64,000 nt of DNA from Pseudolactococcus laudensis. Its GTDB lineage: Bacteria > Bacillota > Bacilli > Lactobacillales > Streptococcaceae. Position 1 is the first letter of the stretch. Each line of letters starts with the position of its first letter. Shown one piece after another: positions 18,428-26,823 of the stretch. The position numbers and the translations under genes are program-made. The stretch spans positions 40,441-104,440 of the forward strand of contig NZ_JACBNY010000006.1 of NCBI RefSeq assembly GCF_013449735.1. The letters run 5' to 3'. The notes under the pieces are model-generated. The model ran no database searches, had not been told where the DNA came from, and was given only the letters and a program-made list of their open reading frames with translations.

Positions 18428-18498
18428 AGTATATCGTATTTTTTTCAACTTTTTATCCTGATACCATAAACGACCCGAAATATGCCTCGAATGACCTA
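18428..18498 (-). promoter_or_regulatory. Regulated promoter of CPBP gene with direct repeats
   Basis: Minus strand: GGTCATTCG beginning at 18496, a second GGTCGTTTATGG 21 bases later, and -10 TATACT (18433-18428) within CGATATACTAA. There is no good -35. The distance from the first GGTCA to the -10 (63 bases) and the -10 context match the bacteriocin promoter at 19904-20014. This is typical of LytTR-type (ComE/BlpR-like) response-regulator control. Confidence 0.7.
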
Positions 18499-18612
18499 TA
18501 AATGTTACTTTAATGCTCTTAAAAAATATCCAAATCAATCCTAATTTGAATGTTTTCTAGTCCTAGTTATCATCGATACGTGTTTAGGCTGTATTGCAAT
18601 GGCATATATTTT

Positions 18613-18702
18613 TTAATGCCCATGAACTGTTGCGCCAATGACGTAACCAACAAATTCCCAAAAACTACCATTACTCCTACCAAGCATATTTTGAGGTATA
18701 AA
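18613..18702 (-). pseudogene. Possible bacteriocin fragment
   Basis: After the stop of the small membrane protein gene, the same frame continues 29 codons and ends GSFWEFVGYVIGATVHGH. This Gly/aromatic-rich pattern resembles the C-terminus of unmodified two-peptide bacteriocins. There is an internal ATG but no ribosome site and no leader. It is at best a remnant. Confidence 0.25.
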
Positions 18703-18873
18703 CTATTTATGAGTTATGTCATAAATAAGATGAATTAATGAAAGTACACCCATAAAAGTAATTAATATATCAGATATATTAACACTAAAATATTCTTCCC
18801 ATATAAATTTTATAATCCATAGACAAACCGCTACAATAACTAGTCCATACCTTATAAATTCATCCAATTTCAT
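18703..18873 (-). CDS. Small membrane protein, candidate bacteriocin immunity
   Basis: 56 aa from the ATG at 18873 (MKLDEFIRYG), chosen because AGGA lies 9 bases upstream; two earlier in-frame ATGs are badly spaced. Two hydrophobic helices (about 9-25 and 35-52) are separated by a charged/polar loop. Size and topology match small immunity proteins of class II bacteriocins. It lies in the bacteriocin island on the same strand. No homologue recognised. Confidence 0.5.
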   Translation of the reverse strand: MKLDEFIRYGLVIVAVCLWIIKFIWEEYFSVNISDILITFMGVLSLIHLIYDITHK

Positions 18874-18908
18874 AATCATGGTTCCTATCAACATTGTTAT
18901 TAAATTGC

Positions 18909-18977
18909 TTACCTCTTTGCAGCATCCTTATAACCATTGTAAATCACCAAATTAAAGCTACTTTTAAAAGTGATTGT
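18909..18977 (-). pseudogene. Possible 3' remnant of a bacteriocin gene
   Basis: An open stretch ends NGYKDAAKR stop, resembling the end of the intact peptide at 19361 (AGYTIGKDIAKR). No start or leader remains. It precedes a small membrane protein gene, as the intact peptide does. Short and therefore uncertain. The rest of 18978-19212 is AT-rich and holds a terminator. Confidence 0.25.
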
Positions 18978-19049
18978 TTATCAATTCAACAAAAGTTATA
19001 ATAGCTCATAAAGTTAGTGAAATATCTAATAAATTAATTGATATTTATA

Positions 19050-19081
19050 ACCAAAAACATCCAAACTAAACGTTTAGATGT
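19050..19081 (-). terminator. Terminator after bacteriocin operon
   Basis: Minus strand ACATC-T-AAAC, loop, GTTT-G-GATGT followed by TTTTTGG. A stem of nine pairs with one bulge on each side, 130 bases after the immunity-like ORF. Confidence 0.6.
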
Positions 19082-19212
19082 CCTTAACTTATCGTAAATA
19101 TCGTAGATATATTCATGAAAAGTTAACAATTTACTTCACAGTTATTTTTTAGCCTTCTAATCACTAAAAATTAATTGTGTTTAAAATTTAATTAACCAGA
19201 AAACAGCAGTCA

Positions 19213-19374
19213 TCACAAATTATAAATCGTAAGAAAGAAAATGATGACAAGTGGCGGAGGCAATAAGTTTGCTAAATAATTTGAGTCTATCACATCTCCC
19301 ACTATTATGGTAAGAATGTAGATGATAAACAGTCCCAAAAAAAATTTCTGTCGATTTTTTTTAACGCTTAGCAA
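19213..19374 (-). CDS. Small hydrophobic protein, candidate immunity protein
   Basis: About 53 aa from a TTG at 19374, with GGA seven bases upstream; the frame also runs up to an ATG at 19419 inside the bacteriocin gene, which has no ribosome site. It overlaps the 3' end of the bacteriocin gene in another frame, implying translational coupling. A Lys/Arg-rich start is followed by two hydrophobic helices (FFLGLFIIYILTIIV and PPLVIIFFLTIYNL). The position directly after a bacteriocin gene is the usual place for immunity. No family recognised. Confidence 0.5.
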   Translation of the reverse strand: MLSVKKNRQKFFLGLFIIYILTIIVGDVIDSNYLANLLPPPLVIIFFLTIYNL

Positions 19375-19507
19375 TATCTTTTCCAATCGTATAACCCGCC
19401 ATAAATAACGCAAGAACAAGACCAGGAGTAATTCCGCCTACTACTTCGGTGAGTTCCGTTTCGTCTAATTGGTTAAAATTATTGAAATTAAATACTTGTG
19501 TTGACAT
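19361..19507 (-). CDS. Bacteriocin peptide with double-glycine leader (second peptide)
   Basis: 48 aa. The 25-residue leader ends DETELTEVVGG, the class IIb double-glycine type recognised by LanT/ComA-like C39-peptidase exporters. The predicted mature peptide has 23 residues, begins ITPGLVL and ends AGYTIGKDIAKR: hydrophobic with a cationic C-terminus. A strong AGGAGG lies six bases upstream of the ATG at 19507. It sits 16 bases after the first bacteriocin gene on the same strand, so the pair may form a two-peptide bacteriocin. No exporter is in the window. Confidence 0.82.
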   Translation of the reverse strand: MSTQVFNFNNFNQLDETELTEVVGGITPGLVLALFMAGYTIGKDIAKR

Positions 19508-19523
19508 TTGTCTACCTCCTTCA

Positions 19524-19715
19524 TTATCTGTTTACTAAATATCCTATACCTAGCCCTGCAGCAACTGCTGTTACCCCAATAATAACACCTTTAGAAATTA
19601 CAATTCCTCCAATAACAATTGGAAGTATGCCACCTTCAACCATTACCATCTCATCTTCAGTAAGCACCGGAAATTTATCTAATGCAACGACATTGTTCAA
19701 CGTTTTGTTTGTCAT
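19524..19715 (-). CDS. Bacteriocin peptide with double-glycine leader (first peptide)
   Basis: 63 aa. The 29-residue leader ends LTEDEMVMVEGG. The mature peptide has 34 residues, very rich in Gly, Ile and Val, with GxxxG-like spacings (VIGGIVISKG, GLGIGY) typical of class IIb helix-helix pairing, and ends YLVNR. ATG at 19715 with AGGAG upstream. The promoter at 19904-20014 is shared in design with the CPBP gene. Not a sequence I recognise as a named bacteriocin. Confidence 0.85.
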   Translation of the reverse strand: MTNKTLNNVVALDKFPVLTEDEMVMVEGGILPIVIGGIVISKGVIIGVTAVAAGLGIGYLVNR

Positions 19716-19903
19716 ATGATTTTTCTCCTACAATTTCTAACTCTATTCCCTAAATACGAAATCTAGTCAATTTCAAAATATGAATTTTCATTCACTGCAA
19801 CAGCCGACTAAAATAGTTTTTATCAAAAACGATATAACTATTTTAATCAGAAAACAAAATCACTAGTTGGCCAACTATTTACAACTTTTTTGTTTGTGTC
19901 CTT

Positions 19904-20014
19904 AGTATATCGCAATTTCATACTATGAAAATCAAAATGTCATGAACGGTATGAAAGATGACAAATATGACCAAAACTTTGTATGAGTGACTTTCTTATA
20001 TCACGAATGACCTA
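19904..20014 (-). promoter_or_regulatory. Regulated bacteriocin promoter with GGTCA repeats
   Basis: Minus strand: GGTCATTCG begins at 20012, a related AGTCACTCA about 20 bases on, a second GGTCAT at 19972, then TACCGTTCATGA, and -10 TATACT (19909-19904) within CGATATACTAA. The proximal GGTCAT to -10 distance is 63 bases, identical to the CPBP promoter. The leader of about 190 bases down to 19716 shows no other gene. Confidence 0.7.
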
Positions 20015-20040
20015 CTTTTCTAAAAAATAATGTAAAAAAA

Positions 20041-20403
20041 GAGGATGAGACAAAAGGTCTCAGTCACCAAAAAAGGAAAGTAAACCTGCCAGTTTATTTT
20101 CCTATTTTTCCGCATTATTGGGTGAATGAATCCAATTTTCTCACGAGAAATAGCTTATTTTTACCGATTTCGTATTGTTTTGGCAAAAGAATACCGATTT
20201 CGCACAAATATGGCACTTTTTTTACCGATTTCGTATTGTTTTGCCAAAAGAATACCGATTTCGTAATTGTTTTCTACGAATGAATTATAATGTTGTTTTC
20301 CAATTTTTTCGGAATCGGAAAATGACACAAAAATAGGCTATGACCGATTTCTATTAACATTAGAAATCATTCATAGCCTATTTTGGGAGGGATTTTTGTC
20401 CCA
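20041..20403 (-). repeat. Repeat family B, copy 2 (inverted)
   Basis: About 360 bases in the opposite orientation to copy 1. It starts GATGAGACAAAAGGTCTCAG and a hairpin with GGAAAGTAAACCTGCCAG. Then come tandem units built on ACCGATTTCGTATTGTTTTG. It also has an extra module of about 70 bases with a long stem (ATAGGCTATGA / TCATAGCCTAT) that copies 1 and 3 lack. It ends GGGATTTTTGTCCC, eight bases from the GNAT stop. Confidence 0.85.
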
Positions 20404-20410
20404 ACATCTT

Positions 20411-20911
20411 TTAACCAACATATAAATTAACATAATATGTTCGGACGTCATACGCTGTATGATGATAACGGAAACCGCATTTTTCTTGAACACGCTGAGA
20501 CTTGACATTACCTTCATAATAAGCACACCACAAGTCAGTCACTTCGAGCGTATTCAGGGCATAATCAATGACAGCCTCAACTGCCTCAGGCATCAAGCCT
20601 TGCCCCCAAAATGGTTTGCCAATCCAGTAGCCAATCTCAGCTTCTTGCTTCGTCAATTTAAGGCTACTCTGTTGCCCAATCTTTAGACTGATACTACCGA
20701 CAACACGGTTTTCACTTTTTAAGTAGATGGCAAAATTACCCGACTCTTGAAAAACAGTGTCAATAATCTCTAAACTATTCTCGACACTCGTATGAACAGG
20801 AAAACCAGCAATTGGCCCAATCTCAGGGTCGCTTGCATAGCGATAAAGATCTTCTGCATCCGTTTTTAACCAAGGTCTGAGCATCAGACGCTCTGTTTCC
20901 AGTCTTGTCAT
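20411..20911 (-). CDS. GNAT acetyltransferase, RimJ/RimL-like
   Basis: 166 aa. N-terminal [20 protein letters not shown] is characteristic of the RimJ/RimL branch. The acetyl-CoA loop is [19 protein letters not shown] (about 92-110), and the C-terminal motif [13 protein letters not shown] is intact. It probably acetylates a protein N-terminus or a small amine; the target is unknown. It overlaps the uvrA stop by four bases (ATGA), so it is co-translated with uvrA. Confidence 0.88.
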   Translation of the reverse strand: MTRLETERLMLRPWLKTDAEDLYRYASDPEIGPIAGFPVHTSVENSLEIIDTVFQESGNFAIYLKSENRVVGSISLKIGQQSSLKLTKQEAEIGYWIGKPFWGQGLMPEAVEAVIDYALNTLEVTDLWCAYYEGNVKSQRVQEKCGFRYHHTAYDVRTYYVNLYVG

Positions 20912-23733
20912 CCTAATTTCTCCTTCAGATACTTACCTGTATAAGACGCGTCAACCTCAGCTACTTCTTCTGGTGTACCAACCGCCAAAATCGTACCACC
21001 ACCGATACCACCTTCAGGACCTAAGTCAATGATATGGTCAGCTGTCTTAATGACATCTAGATTATGCTCGATAACGACAATCGTATTTCCTTGCTCAACC
21101 AAGCGATTCAAGACTTCAAGCAATGTGGCAATATCCTCAGTATGTAAACCAGTTGTTGGCTCATCTAAGATATAGAATGACTTACCAGTCGAGCGTTTTT
21201 GTAGCTCACTTGCCAGTTTCATCCGTTGGGCTTCACCGCCTGAGAGTATCGTGGCAGGCTGTCCTAAAGTCACATAACCCAAACCAACGTCAACAATCGT
21301 TTGTAGTTTCCGTTCAATCTTCGGAATGTGCTTGAAGAAATCAACCGCATCAGACACGCGCATCTCAAGCACTTCTGAGATGTTTTTCTCTTTATAGTGC
21401 ACCTCCAAAGTCTCAGAGTTGTAACGTCTACCATGACAAATTTCACATGGTACATAAACATCTGGTAAAAAGTGCATTTCAATTTTGATAATTCCGTCAC
21501 CAGAGCAGGCTTCACAACGCCCACCCTTGACATTAAAGGAGAAACGACCTTTTTTATAACCACGAATCTTAGCCTCATTGGTATTAGCAAACAAATCTCG
21601 AATATCGTCAAAAACTGAGGTATAAGTCGCTGGATTGGAACGTGGTGTCCGACCAATTGGACTTTGGTCAATATCAATCAAACGCTCAATTTTTTCATAA
21701 CCTGAAATTGACTTGTATTTACCAGGCTTATCACTGTTATGATTGAGTTTTTGTGCCAAGGCTTTTTTAAGAATGGCATTGACCAAGGTTGATTTACCAG
21801 AACCTGAAACGCCGGTTACTGCTGTCATCACACCTAAAGGAAAGGCAACGTCTAAGTTTTGAAGATTATTTTCTGCTGCTCCTTTAACGACAACAGCTTT
21901 CTCTAGGTCTATCGGTCGACGAACTTCTGGTACTGGAATTTTTCGTTTACCAGACAAATATTGGCCGGTAATTGATTTTTTATTTTTAGCGACCTGTTTT
22001 GGTGTGCCTGCAGCGATAATTTCACCACCCAAATCACCAGCACCCGGACCAATATCAATCAAGTAATCTGCCGCCATCATCGTGTCTTCATCATGTTCAA
22101 CGACGATGAGCGTATTCCCTAAATCGCGCATTTTCTTCAAGGATTCAATCAAACGATCATTATCACGCTGATGCAAACCAATCGACGGCTCATCTAAAAT
22201 GTAAAGGACACCGGATAGATTTGAGCCAATCTGCGTTGCCAAACGAATTCGCTGACTCTCACCACCTGACAAAGTCCCAGAATTACGAGATAGGGTCAAA
22301 TAGTCCAGCCCCACATTTTTCAAAAAACTCAAACGGTCGCCAACTTCTTTGACAATCGGACGTGCAATCATCTCTTCATTTTCTGATAGAGTCAGTGAAT
22401 GAATCAGCGCCAAATGCTCACCAATCGGCAAATTAGACAAGTCAGCAATATCATAGCCTGATTCACCATTCAACTTCACAGACAAAGCCTGTTCATTCAA
22501 CCGCTTGCCATGACAAGTTTGACAGGGTAAAGCATTCATATAAGCTCGCATTTGGGTTTTCGTACTATCAGAACCCGTTTCGTAACGTCTGAAGATATTG
22601 GGCACAATCCCAACAAAAGCCATGTCCAAATCACGCAGACCAAAATCTCCCTCGTGATAGAAATGGAATAGCTTGTCGCCTGAGCCATAAAAAATCAAGT
22701 TTTTTTCATCTTCTGTTAGTTGCTCAAAAGGGGTATCCAAATCAACTTTAAAAGCCTTCATGGCCTGCTCTAAAACAGCGGGATAATAAGTCGAAGTCCC
22801 TGAATACCACGGTACAACCGCACCTTCACGAATTGTCTTAGTCCCATCTGGCACAACCAAATCAAGGTCAACTTCCAAGCGCATGCCAAGTCCATCACAA
22901 TCCGGACAAGCACCTTGTGGCGCATTAAATGAGAACAAACGCGGCTCAAGCTCAGGCACAGAAAAGCCACAAATAGGACAGGCATAGTATTCACTGAACA
23001 ACAACTCATTGCCATCCATAGTATCGATTTTGACATAGCCATCACCCTGACGCAAAGCAGCCTCAACCGAGTCAAACAAACGCCCACGAATCCCGTCCTT
23101 GAGCACAATTCGGTCAATCACGATATCAATATCATGCTTCTTATTCTTCTCCAGCTCAGGAGCTTCAGACACATCATAAACCTCGCCGTTGACCCGCACA
23201 CGGACATAGCCGTCCTTTTGGATTTTCTCGAAAATCTTCTTATGTTGCCCTTTTTTTGCCCGGACAATGGGCGCTAAAATCTGGAGCCGTTGCTTTTCAG
23301 GTAAGGCTAAAACACTGTCGACAATTTCCTCGACAGATTGTGCTGTAATTTTACCATGACCGTTGATACAGTATGGTGTGCCAATCCGTGCGTAAAGCAG
23401 GCGCAGATAGTCATGAATTTCAGTTACCGTGCCAACCGTTGAGCGTGGATTCTTAGACGTCGTCTTCTGGTCAATCGAAATCGCAGGCGATAAGCCGTCG
23501 ATACTATCAACATCTGGCTTATCCATGTTCCCAAGGAACTGACGAGCATAAGCTGAGAGACTCTCAACGTAGCGTCGCTGTCCTTCGGCATAAAGTGTAT
23601 CAAAAGCTAGTGATGATTTTCCCGAGCCTGAAAGTCCTGTCATCACGACTAATTTATCTCGCGGAATCGTGACGTCTATATTTTTCAAATTGTGGGCGCG
23701 AGCGCCATGAATTACGATATTTTCTTGTGCCAA
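20908..23733 (-). CDS. uvrA: Excinuclease ABC subunit A
   Basis: 941 aa from the TTG at 23733, which has AGAGG five bases upstream; a GTG five codons earlier has no ribosome site. Damage recognition in nucleotide excision repair. Two ABC modules: Walker [15 protein letters not shown] near residue 30 and [14 protein letters not shown] near 640. Signatures are [11 protein letters not shown] and [11 protein letters not shown]. Zinc-finger cysteines are CPIC...CPDC (about 255-285) and CEAC...CEIC (about 740-765). Full length. uvrB is not in the window. Confidence 0.97.
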   Translation of the reverse strand: MAQENIVIHGARAHNLKNIDVTIPRDKLVVMTGLSGSGKSSLAFDTLYAEGQRRYVESLSAYARQFLGNMDKPDVDSIDGLSPAISIDQKTTSKNPRSTVGTVTEIHDYLRLLYARIGTPYCINGHGKITAQSVEEIVDSVLALPEKQRLQILAPIVRAKKGQHKKIFEKIQKDGYVRVRVNGEVYDVSEAPELEKNKKHDIDIVIDRIVLKDGIRGRLFDSVEAALRQGDGYVKIDTMDGNELLFSEYYACPICGFSVPELEPRLFSFNAPQGACPDCDGLGMRLEVDLDLVVPDGTKTIREGAVVPWYSGTSTYYPAVLEQAMKAFKVDLDTPFEQLTEDEKNLIFYGSGDKLFHFYHEGDFGLRDLDMAFVGIVPNIFRRYETGSDSTKTQMRAYMNALPCQTCHGKRLNEQALSVKLNGESGYDIADLSNLPIGEHLALIHSLTLSENEEMIARPIVKEVGDRLSFLKNVGLDYLTLSRNSGTLSGGESQRIRLATQIGSNLSGVLYILDEPSIGLHQRDNDRLIESLKKMRDLGNTLIVVEHDEDTMMAADYLIDIGPGAGDLGGEIIAAGTPKQVAKNKKSITGQYLSGKRKIPVPEVRRPIDLEKAVVVKGAAENNLQNLDVAFPLGVMTAVTGVSGSGKSTLVNAILKKALAQKLNHNSDKPGKYKSISGYEKIERLIDIDQSPIGRTPRSNPATYTSVFDDIRDLFANTNEAKIRGYKKGRFSFNVKGGRCEACSGDGIIKIEMHFLPDVYVPCEICHGRRYNSETLEVHYKEKNISEVLEMRVSDAVDFFKHIPKIERKLQTIVDVGLGYVTLGQPATILSGGEAQRMKLASELQKRSTGKSFYILDEPTTGLHTEDIATLLEVLNRLVEQGNTIVVIEHNLDVIKTADHIIDLGPEGGIGGGTILAVGTPEEVAEVDASYTGKYLKEKLG

Positions 23734-23845
23734 GTTAGCCTCTTTCACGCATCTTATTTGGTATCACTTTTAACTGGAAAGCAATACTTAACTACCACTA
23801 TTATAACATTTTAGCAATTGAATAGGCAGCATTTGAGTTTTCTCT

Positions 23846-25267
23846 CTAACAAATTCCCACCTGCTTTAACTCTTGCAGTTTCTCAACCAATCGCTTGATT
23901 TCATCACGATTTAATCGCGCAATATTAAGCCGAATGGCAGGTGTTTTATCGCCGAAAACAAAACTGGGCAGACACAAAATACCAGCCGATAAAAAGGCAT
24001 CCATCTGTTTTTTTGTCAGCGTATCTGTTGACAATTTCAGCCAGACATAAAAACCTCCAGCCGGGCGATGACAGGTGAAATCTTGACCAATCAAGTCTAA
24101 GAAATAAGTCATTCTAACATTGATTTGAGCACGCAAACTGGCAAGTTTATCTTGGAAAGTCACATCTGACAAAGCGTAATTAGCCAAGACTTGCGGAAAA
24201 ATACTGAGCGTCAAATCCAAATCTTGCCGAGCGATTGATAATTTCTCTAACACTGCTAGCGGCGCGCTAATCCAACCAATTTTTGTCGTTGAGCCGATAA
24301 TTTTAGACAAAGAGCCAATGTAGATGACATTTTGCGGGTCTAATTTTTTTAAAGGTGGGACATTCGTTCGCTTGTCAAATGGTAGCAGGCCAAAAGCATC
24401 GTCTTCGATAATCGGAATCTTGTAAGTCTGACATAATTTAATTAATGCCTGTCGGCGTGCTAAAGACATGGTCGTGCCAGTGGGATTTTGAAAGGTTGGG
24501 TTGAGCATGACTAACTTGACACGATGCTTTAGTATCTCATTTTCGAGAAAATCTAGGCGCATCCCTTGTTCATCCATCGGTACACCAAATAGGCGAATAC
24601 CCGCAGTCTGAAACAGATTCAAGGCATATAAAAATGAAGGCTGACAAATCGCAACTGCATCGCCACTATTAAGTAAGGCTTGAACAATCAAAAAAATCGC
24701 CTGATGCCCTCCTGAGGTAATCATCAGATGCTCAACTGGTAGCGTGAACCGATAATCTTGTGCCACGAGATTTGATATCGCTTGACGGAGTGGAAAGTAG
24801 CCTAGCGCATCTTGGTTTTTATCAGCTTCAATAAAATCTCGCCAATTTGACTGAGGCAAATCAAAAGCCGGTACTAAATCAAGCGGTAACTCACCTGTAT
24901 AGGCGTCAATCACACCTTCTTCCTGACTTTTTTCTTTGATTTGTGTCATCAACAGTTGATGTTCATCAGTCTGCTGCCCCTGAATCAACTGGTGCCAATC
25001 TACTACTGGTTCTTGACTTAACCCCCATTTATCGTCATTAACCATTGTCCCACTGCCTTGTTGACGTTTGATAATGCCTTTAGCCTCTAGCTCGGCCATA
25101 ACTCTTACAATCGTTGAGCGATTGACACCAATTATGGCTGCCAGTTTTCGCTCAGAGGGTAATTTTTGGCCTGGTAATAGCTGACCATTTTGGATATTTT
25201 GGGTAATGTGTTTCATGATTGACTGATAGATAGGTGTTTTTTGTGTTCTCTCGATGTCCCAATTCAT
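23846..25267 (-). CDS. pdxR: MocR-family regulator, PdxR-like
   Basis: 473 aa from the ATG at 25267 (MNWDIERTQKTPIYQSI). A GntR winged helix at residues 10-75 (LPSERKLAAIIGVNRSTIVR) is fused to a fold-type-I aminotransferase domain (about 110-465). The PLP Lys is in GSLSKIIGSTTKIGW. Such proteins sense PLP and control vitamin B6 genes. It is divergent from a pyridoxal/HMP kinase gene and two ECF S components, which supports the PdxR assignment. The symbol is inferred from context. Confidence 0.82.
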   Translation of the reverse strand: MNWDIERTQKTPIYQSIMKHITQNIQNGQLLPGQKLPSERKLAAIIGVNRSTIVRVMAELEAKGIIKRQQGSGTMVNDDKWGLSQEPVVDWHQLIQGQQTDEHQLLMTQIKEKSQEEGVIDAYTGELPLDLVPAFDLPQSNWRDFIEADKNQDALGYFPLRQAISNLVAQDYRFTLPVEHLMITSGGHQAIFLIVQALLNSGDAVAICQPSFLYALNLFQTAGIRLFGVPMDEQGMRLDFLENEILKHRVKLVMLNPTFQNPTGTTMSLARRQALIKLCQTYKIPIIEDDAFGLLPFDKRTNVPPLKKLDPQNVIYIGSLSKIIGSTTKIGWISAPLAVLEKLSIARQDLDLTLSIFPQVLANYALSDVTFQDKLASLRAQINVRMTYFLDLIGQDFTCHRPAGGFYVWLKLSTDTLTKKQMDAFLSAGILCLPSFVFGDKTPAIRLNIARLNRDEIKRLVEKLQELKQVGIC

Positions 25268-25302
25268 CTTGCAAGCCTTTCTTGTAAATTGGATGGTTAA
25301 AA

Positions 25303-25321
25303 AACAATCCAATTGGTTGTT
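25303..25321. promoter_or_regulatory. Palindrome in the pdxR-pdxK divergent region
   Basis: AACAATCCAATTGGTTGTT, an imperfect 19-bp dyad, lies between the divergent genes. A second dyad, AGCAT-N5-ATGCT, follows at about 25328-25342. The likely plus-strand -10 is TAGAAT at about 25343. Candidate PdxR operator; not a published consensus that I can confirm. Confidence 0.45.
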
Positions 25322-25388
25322 CCATTTAGCATACCAAATGCTAGAATAGATTGCAAGAGAAAAATAAAATAAGAAATGAAGATAAGAG

Positions 25389-26219
25389 ATGAAAACAAAG
25401 AAAAAAACACTAACTATTGCCGGAAGTGATGCGACAGGTGGCGCCGGCTTACAGGCTGACTTAAAGACTTTTCAAGAATATGGTACTTTTGGTATGAGTG
25501 CCATAACGTCAATAGTGACGATGGATATTAATGATAATTGGTCGCATACCATTGAAACGATCGAACCAGAGATTGTTGGGCGCCAATTAGACACTATTTT
25601 TGCGGGTGGCAAGCCAGATGCTCTTAAAACAGGCATGTTGGGCGATATTCGAACGATTGCAGTCGTGCGCGATGCGATTGAACGCTATCAACCGAAAAAT
25701 ATTGTCATTGACCCAGTATTGGCTTGTAAAGGAACAGCCGGCATTCTGCTTTCCGAAAACGCAGATAGCATCCGAGAATTGCTCTTTCCTGTTGCTGATG
25801 TGACCACGCCAAACTTAGTCGAGGCAGGTATTTTATCCGGACTTGGTGAACTTAAAACAGTTTCCGAAATTGAAAAAGCAGCTATAATCCTTCATGGCTA
25901 CGGTGCTAAAAACGTGATTATCAAAGGTGGTCGTCGTTTTGATAATCAGCACGATGAGGCATTAGATGTATTCTATGACGGCCATGACTTTCATCATCTC
26001 AAAAGTCCACTCGTTCATTCCGATAACAATCACGGAGCCGGCTGTACTTTTGCTGCTGCCATTACCGCAGGACTTGCTAATGGACAATCAACTCTTGATG
26101 CCGTAACAACTGCCAAAGCATTCGTCCATGCAGCGATTACAAACGCCCAGCCCTTTAATCAATATCTCGGACATATTTGGCACGGTGCTTATCGAGATAA
26201 TGGTCGTTTCAAATTCTGA
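25389..26219 (+). CDS. Pyridoxal/hydroxymethylpyrimidine kinase (PdxK/ThiD family)
   Basis: 276 aa ribokinase-fold kinase. The N-terminal substrate loop is IAGSDATGGAGLQADLKTF (about 11-29). The C-terminal catalytic motif is DNNHGAGCTFAAAIT with the anion-hole Gly-Ala-Gly-Cys (about 215-229). Both PdxK-type and ThiD proteins have this sequence, so it phosphorylates pyridoxal/pyridoxine or HMP. Divergence from a PdxR-like regulator favours vitamin B6. No TPP riboswitch is seen upstream. Confidence 0.88.
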   Translation: MKTKKKTLTIAGSDATGGAGLQADLKTFQEYGTFGMSAITSIVTMDINDNWSHTIETIEPEIVGRQLDTIFAGGKPDALKTGMLGDIRTIAVVRDAIERYQPKNIVIDPVLACKGTAGILLSENADSIRELLFPVADVTTPNLVEAGILSGLGELKTVSEIEKAAIILHGYGAKNVIIKGGRRFDNQHDEALDVFYDGHDFHHLKSPLVHSDNNHGAGCTFAAAITAGLANGQSTLDAVTTAKAFVHAAITNAQPFNQYLGHIWHGAYRDNGRFKF

Positions 26220-26331
26220 AATACTCACAATTTTTTCAGCCATTGGCGAATATTTCAGGCTAAGTTGTAAAAATGTAGTAGGTTTTATAATTCAATCAAA
26301 AAATACAAGATTAATAAACTGGAGATTATTT

Positions 26332-26802
26332 ATGAATTCTAACAATAAAAAACTTATCTTATTAGCAATCATAATCGCTTTAAATGTTGCAATTTCAAAA
26401 ATATTATTAATTCCAACACCGGGAGGGTTTATCACGGTAATGGACGGTTTAGTTTTTACTGCAGCATCTCTTTTCGGAAAAAAAGAGGGGGCTATTGTCG
26501 GAGGACTGAGTGGTTTTTTACTTGATATCGTGAGCGGCTATCCGCAGTGGATGTTATTTTCACTTGTCATTCACGGGGCCCAAGGTTACTTATCTGCTAG
26601 TACCAAATCACGTCCTTTAAATTACCTTCTTGCAACTACTCTTATGGTCATCAGTTACGGTCTTGCAAATATTCTTTTTTATGGACCTGGTGGATTCTTG
26701 CCTAGTCTAATTCCTAACCTTTTACAAAACATTTCAGGAATTATCATTGCAACAGCACTTGTACCAGTCTTACAACGTGTTTTAAAACTTAGCACACCAT
26801 AA
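26332..26802 (+). CDS. ECF transporter S component, probable vitamin B6 precursor
   Basis: 156 aa from the ATG at 26332 with GGAG eight bases upstream; an upstream in-frame extension into the kinase gene is not used. About five or six hydrophobic helices. Begins with a short Lys-containing segment and AIIIALNVAISKILLIP, then PGGFITVMDG, typical of S components of group II ECF transporters. It needs the shared EcfA-EcfA-EcfT module encoded elsewhere. The substrate is inferred from the neighbours. Confidence 0.78.
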   Translation: MNSNNKKLILLAIIIALNVAISKILLIPTPGGFITVMDGLVFTAASLFGKKEGAIVGGLSGFLLDIVSGYPQWMLFSLVIHGAQGYLSASTKSRPLNYLLATTLMVISYGLANILFYGPGGFLPSLIPNLLQNISGIIIATALVPVLQRVLKLSTP

Positions 26803-26823
26803 GCATCAAAAAGGAGACATCTC

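Noticed and set aside
22770..23117. 115-codon frame inside uvrA on the same strand
   Set aside because: Out-of-frame shadow of uvrA with Cys/Leu-rich low-complexity translation; uvrA is fully intact there.
26128..26331. N-terminal extension of the first ECF S component into the kinase gene
   Set aside because: It would overlap the kinase by about 90 bases in another frame; the ATG at 26332 has GGAG and gives a normal S-component length.
26220..26331. TPP riboswitch upstream of the S component
   Set aside because: No CTGAGA or other THI-box core was found; the region is short and AT-rich.
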